DNA of 9,970 nt from Candidatus Egerieousia excrementavium (GTDB taxonomy: Bacteria > Bacteroidota > Bacteroidia > Bacteroidales > UBA932). The notes beneath the pieces were generated by a model. It saw only the letters and a program-made list of their open reading frames with translations. It searched no databases and had not been told where the DNA came from. The DNA is taken from positions 1 to 9,970 of the forward strand of contig JADINB010000124.1 of NCBI GenBank assembly GCA_017694275.1. Reading direction: 5' to 3'. Within the stretch, counting starts at the first letter, position 1. Each line of letters opens with the position of its first letter. Positions 7,734 through 9,970 of this stretch are shown one piece after another. Made by a program: the position numbers and the translations under genes.

Positions 7734-8411
7734 CTACTCCACATAGGCAAGAGTGGCAATCCAAATACGGCAATCGAACCGTTGTAAAAGAGTGCGGCAT
7801 GCATTGGCAGTGGCTCCTGTGGTAAGTACGTCATCTACTATCAGGACTTCCTTGCCCTTGAGCATTCTTGCGTATCTTTCAATGGCGCGCGGCGAACACG
7901 GCTTCAGCCCGAAGGCATCGTGCACGTTGAGCCATCTGTCTCTTCTCTCTTTCCGTGTCTGTGTTTTTGTGAATCTTCTCCTTTTCAGCAGTTGTCTTAC
8001 GGCGACCTCCTTTCCGAGCTCTTTCCTTATTCCCCTTGCAATCACGTATGACTGGTTGTAGCCTCTTTTCCATCTCTTCAAATAATGCAGGGGAACCGGT
8101 ATTATATAGTCTGGCCGGATGTTGCCCTCCCTGAGCCTCCGGCCAAGCAATCTTCCCATGTAAAGCGCAAGCTGCACATTGGAGCGGTATTTTAGTGAGT
8201 AGAGGATTTTCCTGTAATTCCCGCTATAGTAAAAAAGAGAACAGAACCCCTCTTTGCGCCATTTCCAGAAATAGGTAAGGGGCAGTTCCGCCATGCACTC
8301 CAGGCATATATGTTTCTCGAAAAGCAACAGCTGTCTGCCACATACAACGCACCTGCGCGGAAACAGCAAATCAACCAGGCTCCTGCCTCCGGTTATAATC
8401 TCACGCCTCAT
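7734..8411 (-). CDS. ComF family protein (phosphoribosyltransferase-like)
   Basis: This encodes 225 residues. The N-terminus has a four-cysteine zinc-binding set (Cys21, Cys24, Cys36, Cys39). The C-terminal half is a type I phosphoribosyltransferase fold with the PRPP loop VLIVDDVLTTGAT (189-201), preceded by the family blocks PDYIIPVPLH and RWKRGYNQS (113-121). ComF proteins are cytoplasmic and, where studied, help natural transformation after DNA uptake; no purine or pyrimidine substrate is established. The segment between LPLTYFWKW (43-51) and the CSLFYYSGNYRK strand is short: the NPxxxxFWGR-like stretch I expect in Bacteroidetes members is missing. A strong SD (AGGAGG at 8419-8424, 7-nt spacing) precedes the ATG, unusual for this group. 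The gene lies 29 bp after metK and 39 bp before cdaA. Confidence 0.92.
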   Translation of the reverse strand: MRREIITGGRSLVDLLFPRRCVVCGRQLLLFEKHICLECMAELPLTYFWKWRKEGFCSLFYYSGNYRKILYSLKYRSNVQLALYMGRLLGRRLREGNIRPDYIIPVPLHYLKRWKRGYNQSYVIARGIRKELGKEVAVRQLLKRRRFTKTQTRKERRDRWLNVHDAFGLKPCSPRAIERYARMLKGKEVLIVDDVLTTGATANACRTLLQRFDCRIWIATLAYVE

Positions 8412-8415
8412 CTCT

Positions 8416-8424
8416 CCCCCTCCT
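8416..8424 (-). promoter_or_regulatory. Strong Shine-Dalgarno site of the comF-family gene
   Basis: On the minus strand these bases read AGGAGGGGG. The core AGGAGG (8419-8424) lies 7 nt before the ATG at 8409-8411 and fixes that start. Most other genes in the window lack such a site, mutS2 being the exception. Confidence 0.7.
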
Positions 8425-8440
8425 GTTTGCGGTTATTGCA

Positions 8441-9691
8441 TCACTCTATGAGCCTTTTTCTTATTATGTCTACAGCATCTGTATCTTCCCAGCCAAAGAA
8501 CCTGACCTCTTTTTTAACGTTCCTGCCGTTTTCGACAACCTCTACGGTTCCGGTATAGGGTTCGCGTCCCATGTGGCCGTAAGCGGCAGTCACTCCGAAA
8601 ATCGGATTTTTAAGGCCGAACTTCTCTATGATCTTTGCAGGCCTGAGGTCGAAAATTTCACCTACTGCCCTGGCTATCTCTCCGTCGCTTTTACCTATCC
8701 TGCAGGTGCCGCGCGTATTTATGAAGATGCTTACAGGTTCTGCAACGCCAATTGCGTATGCTATCTGCACCAGCACTTCAGATGCGACTCCGGCCGCAAC
8801 AAGATTTTTTGCTATGTAGCGGGCTGCATATGCGGCAGAACGGTCTACCTTTGAAGCATCCTTGCCGGAAAGTGCTCCGCCTCCGTGCGCTCCGCGGCCG
8901 CCATAAGTGTCTACGACAATTTTCCTGCCCGTAAGGCCGGTATCTCCGTGAGGGCCTCCTATTACAAATTTGCCCGTGGGATTGACAAGCAGTTTGTAGT
9001 CATCTTTAAAGAGCGACTTTATGTTGTCTGGCAGTTTTTCCAGCAGGCGCGGGATTACAATGTTCTTTATATCTTCCCTTATCTTTTCCTGCATGCTTGT
9101 ATCATCTGCAAATTCGTCATGCTGGGTTGAGACTACTATCGTATGTACTCTTAACGGTTTATGATTGTCTGAATACTCTATCGTAAACTGCGATTTTGAA
9201 TCAGGCCTGAGATAGGGCATGAGCGAAGTGTTTTTCCTTATGTCGGTAAGTTCTATCAGAAGCTTGTGAGAAAGTGAAATGGGCAGCGGCATGTATTCCG
9301 GAGTCTCCGTACAGGCATAGCCGAACATTATTCCCTGATCTCCTGCTCCCTGCTCATCGCGTTCTGCCGTAACTACACCCCTGTTTATGTCGGGCGACTG
9401 TTCGTGCAGTGCAGAGATTACTCCGCATGAATTTCCGTCAAACATGTATTCGGCTTTCGTATAGCCTATTCTGTTTATCACTCCGCGGGCAACCTTTTGG
9501 ATGTCTACATAGGCTTCAGATTTTACTTCGCCTCCTATTATTGCAAGACCGGTACTTACAAATGTCTCGCAGGCAACTTTGCTCTCAGAATCCTGTCTGA
9601 GAAATTCATCCAGAATAGCATCTGAAATCTGGTCGGCAACTTTGTCGGGGTGTCCTTCCGATACCGACTCCGATGTAAATAAATAAGACAT
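8441..9691 (-). CDS. metK: S-adenosylmethionine synthase
   Basis: This encodes 416 residues, full length for MetK, which makes SAM from methionine and ATP in the cytoplasm. The methionine/ATP-site motif GHPDK is at 13-17, signature 1 GAGDQGIMFGY at 115-125, and GGPHGDTGLTGRKIVVDTYG at 245-264. Signature 2 reads GGGALSGKD (270-278), where nearly all MetK proteins have Phe in place of Leu274; CTT is clearly encoded. YAARYIAKNLVAAG and AYAIGVAEPVS also match. The start MSYLFTSESVSEGHPDK is the standard Bacteroidetes N-terminus. It is the first gene of the row metK - comF - cdaA - mutS2 - lipoprotein. A consensus promoter and a SAM-II-like leader precede it, so expression is probably lowered when SAM is plentiful (inference). 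There is no SD before the ATG. Confidence 0.98.
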   Translation of the reverse strand: MSYLFTSESVSEGHPDKVADQISDAILDEFLRQDSESKVACETFVSTGLAIIGGEVKSEAYVDIQKVARGVINRIGYTKAEYMFDGNSCGVISALHEQSPDINRGVVTAERDEQGAGDQGIMFGYACTETPEYMPLPISLSHKLLIELTDIRKNTSLMPYLRPDSKSQFTIEYSDNHKPLRVHTIVVSTQHDEFADDTSMQEKIREDIKNIVIPRLLEKLPDNIKSLFKDDYKLLVNPTGKFVIGGPHGDTGLTGRKIVVDTYGGRGAHGGGALSGKDASKVDRSAAYAARYIAKNLVAAGVASEVLVQIAYAIGVAEPVSIFINTRGTCRIGKSDGEIARAVGEIFDLRPAKIIEKFGLKNPIFGVTAAYGHMGREPYTGTVEVVENGRNVKKEVRFFGWEDTDAVDIIRKRLIE

Positions 9692-9697
9692 AACCTA

Positions 9698-9722
9698 AAT
9701 AATTTTAAAGTTTTAAATTATT
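9698..9722. repeat. AT-rich inverted repeat just before the metK start
   Basis: AATAATTT (9698-9705) and AAATTATT (9715-9722) are perfect inverted arms around a 9-nt AT-rich loop, within the leader and 6 nt before the metK ATG. On the metK mRNA a further 5-bp pairing can enclose it: AACCU (9732-9728) with AGGUU (9696-9692), the latter touching the AUG. This would place the start region in a hairpin. It could be the expression platform of the upstream riboswitch, but this is inference from base pairing only. Confidence 0.4.
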
Positions 9723-9760
9723 CGGGAAGGTTTTGACTTAAAGCAAAATGAATCTTTTTA

Positions 9761-9814
9761 GAGATCGTTTTAGCATTTTTTAGCGTGGTTGCAAGCAGTC
9801 AAATCTTTCCACAA
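9761..9814 (-). ncRNA. SAM-II-like riboswitch in the metK leader
   Basis: Read on the minus strand, the leader has UGUGG (9813-9809), a 20-nt loop containing GAUUU and ending UUGCAA (9808-9789), then CCACG (9788-9784), which closes a 5-bp P1 with one wobble pair. An A-rich link and GCUAAAA (9774-9768) follow. This is the order of the SAM-II aptamer as I remember it: P1, a loop with GAUUU...UUGCAA, an A-rich junction, and GCUAAAA pairing back into the loop. The GC of UUGCAA can pair with the GC of GCUAAAA, and the Us that contact SAM in the known structure (in GAUUU, UUGC and GCUA) are all present. The outer pseudoknot pairs are weaker. Location upstream of a SAM synthase gene fits the ligand. 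SAM-II is known mainly from Alphaproteobacteria. The aptamer begins almost at the predicted transcription start. Confidence 0.75.
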
Positions 9815-9820
9815 CAGCGG

Positions 9821-9852
9821 CAAAACTATATATAATTTCCGTCATCTCCAAA
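9821..9852 (-). promoter_or_regulatory. Bacteroidetes-type promoter of the metK operon
   Basis: On the minus strand, TTTG (9852-9849, -33) is followed by 20 bp and TAGTTTTG (9828-9821, -7, TAnnTTTG). Spacing and sequence match the primary sigma factor consensus exactly. Transcription should start near 9815-9817, giving a leader of about 125 nt that begins with the SAM-II-like element. Confidence 0.7.
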
Positions 9853-9970
9853 AGAGAATCCCAAACGCATGCAGATCCGGGGTTGCCATGTTCCCAGACT
9901 TGCCATTTTCAGACATTGATGATATTGCGTAAAAAGCAGATAGAGAATTTTGCTAATTCTTACACACCTT

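Noticed and set aside
9826..9969. Calling the right-edge minus-strand open frame a gene
   Set aside because: About 47 open codons is not rare by chance, its 3' part overlaps a consensus promoter, and I recognise no family.
1..9970. CRISPR, IS element, tRNA, rRNA, toxin-antitoxin or defence system
   Set aside because: No repeat arrays, transposase-like frames, terminal repeats, tRNA cloverleaf patterns or defence domains were seen on either strand. MutS2 and CdaA here are ordinary housekeeping versions.

Overview
The window reads as chromosomal DNA from a member of Bacteroidales, probably a gut or other host-associated species. Three things point there. Two intergenic regions carry the Bacteroidetes-type promoter (TTTG, 20 bp, TAnnTTTG). 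Most genes lack a Shine-Dalgarno sequence. The protein families are typical of the group: Bacteroidetes-type MetK, three-helix CdaA, MutS2, secreted C69 and C59 hydrolases, and a short NTF2-like lipoprotein. Genus cannot be fixed from the sequence.

Left part (1-3931): four genes that act in the envelope or stand alone. A secreted C69 dipeptidase on the minus strand is cut by the left edge. It is divergent from a small secreted protein of unknown function (+, 1523-1942). That gene converges on, and overlaps by 11 bp, a PHP-domain histidinol-phosphatase-like hydrolase (-, 1932-2738); a perfect hairpin lies at the junction. Divergent from the PHP gene is a secreted C59 linear amide hydrolase (+, 2846-3931) with a near-consensus promoter. 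C69 and C59 are both N-terminal-nucleophile cysteine hydrolases, so two secreted amide-bond hydrolases sit within about 1.4 kb of each other.

Right part (3935-9970): one long minus-strand gene row, metK - comF - cdaA - mutS2 - lipoprotein, with gaps of only 29, 39, 8 and 26 bp, which suggests one operon. It makes SAM (metK), a ComF-family phosphoribosyltransferase-like protein, cyclic di-AMP (cdaA), the MutS2 ATPase/Smr nuclease, and a lipoprotein.

The most interesting element lies ahead of metK. A consensus promoter (9821-9852) is followed at once by about 54 nt (9761-9814) that match the SAM-II riboswitch layout: a short P1 stem, a long loop with GAUUU and UUGCAA, then GCUAAAA for the pseudoknot. 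This implies SAM feedback on its own synthase and perhaps on the whole operon, including the c-di-AMP cyclase. No new defence system, mobile element, CRISPR array, tRNA or rRNA is visible. Most of the window is ordinary housekeeping sequence.
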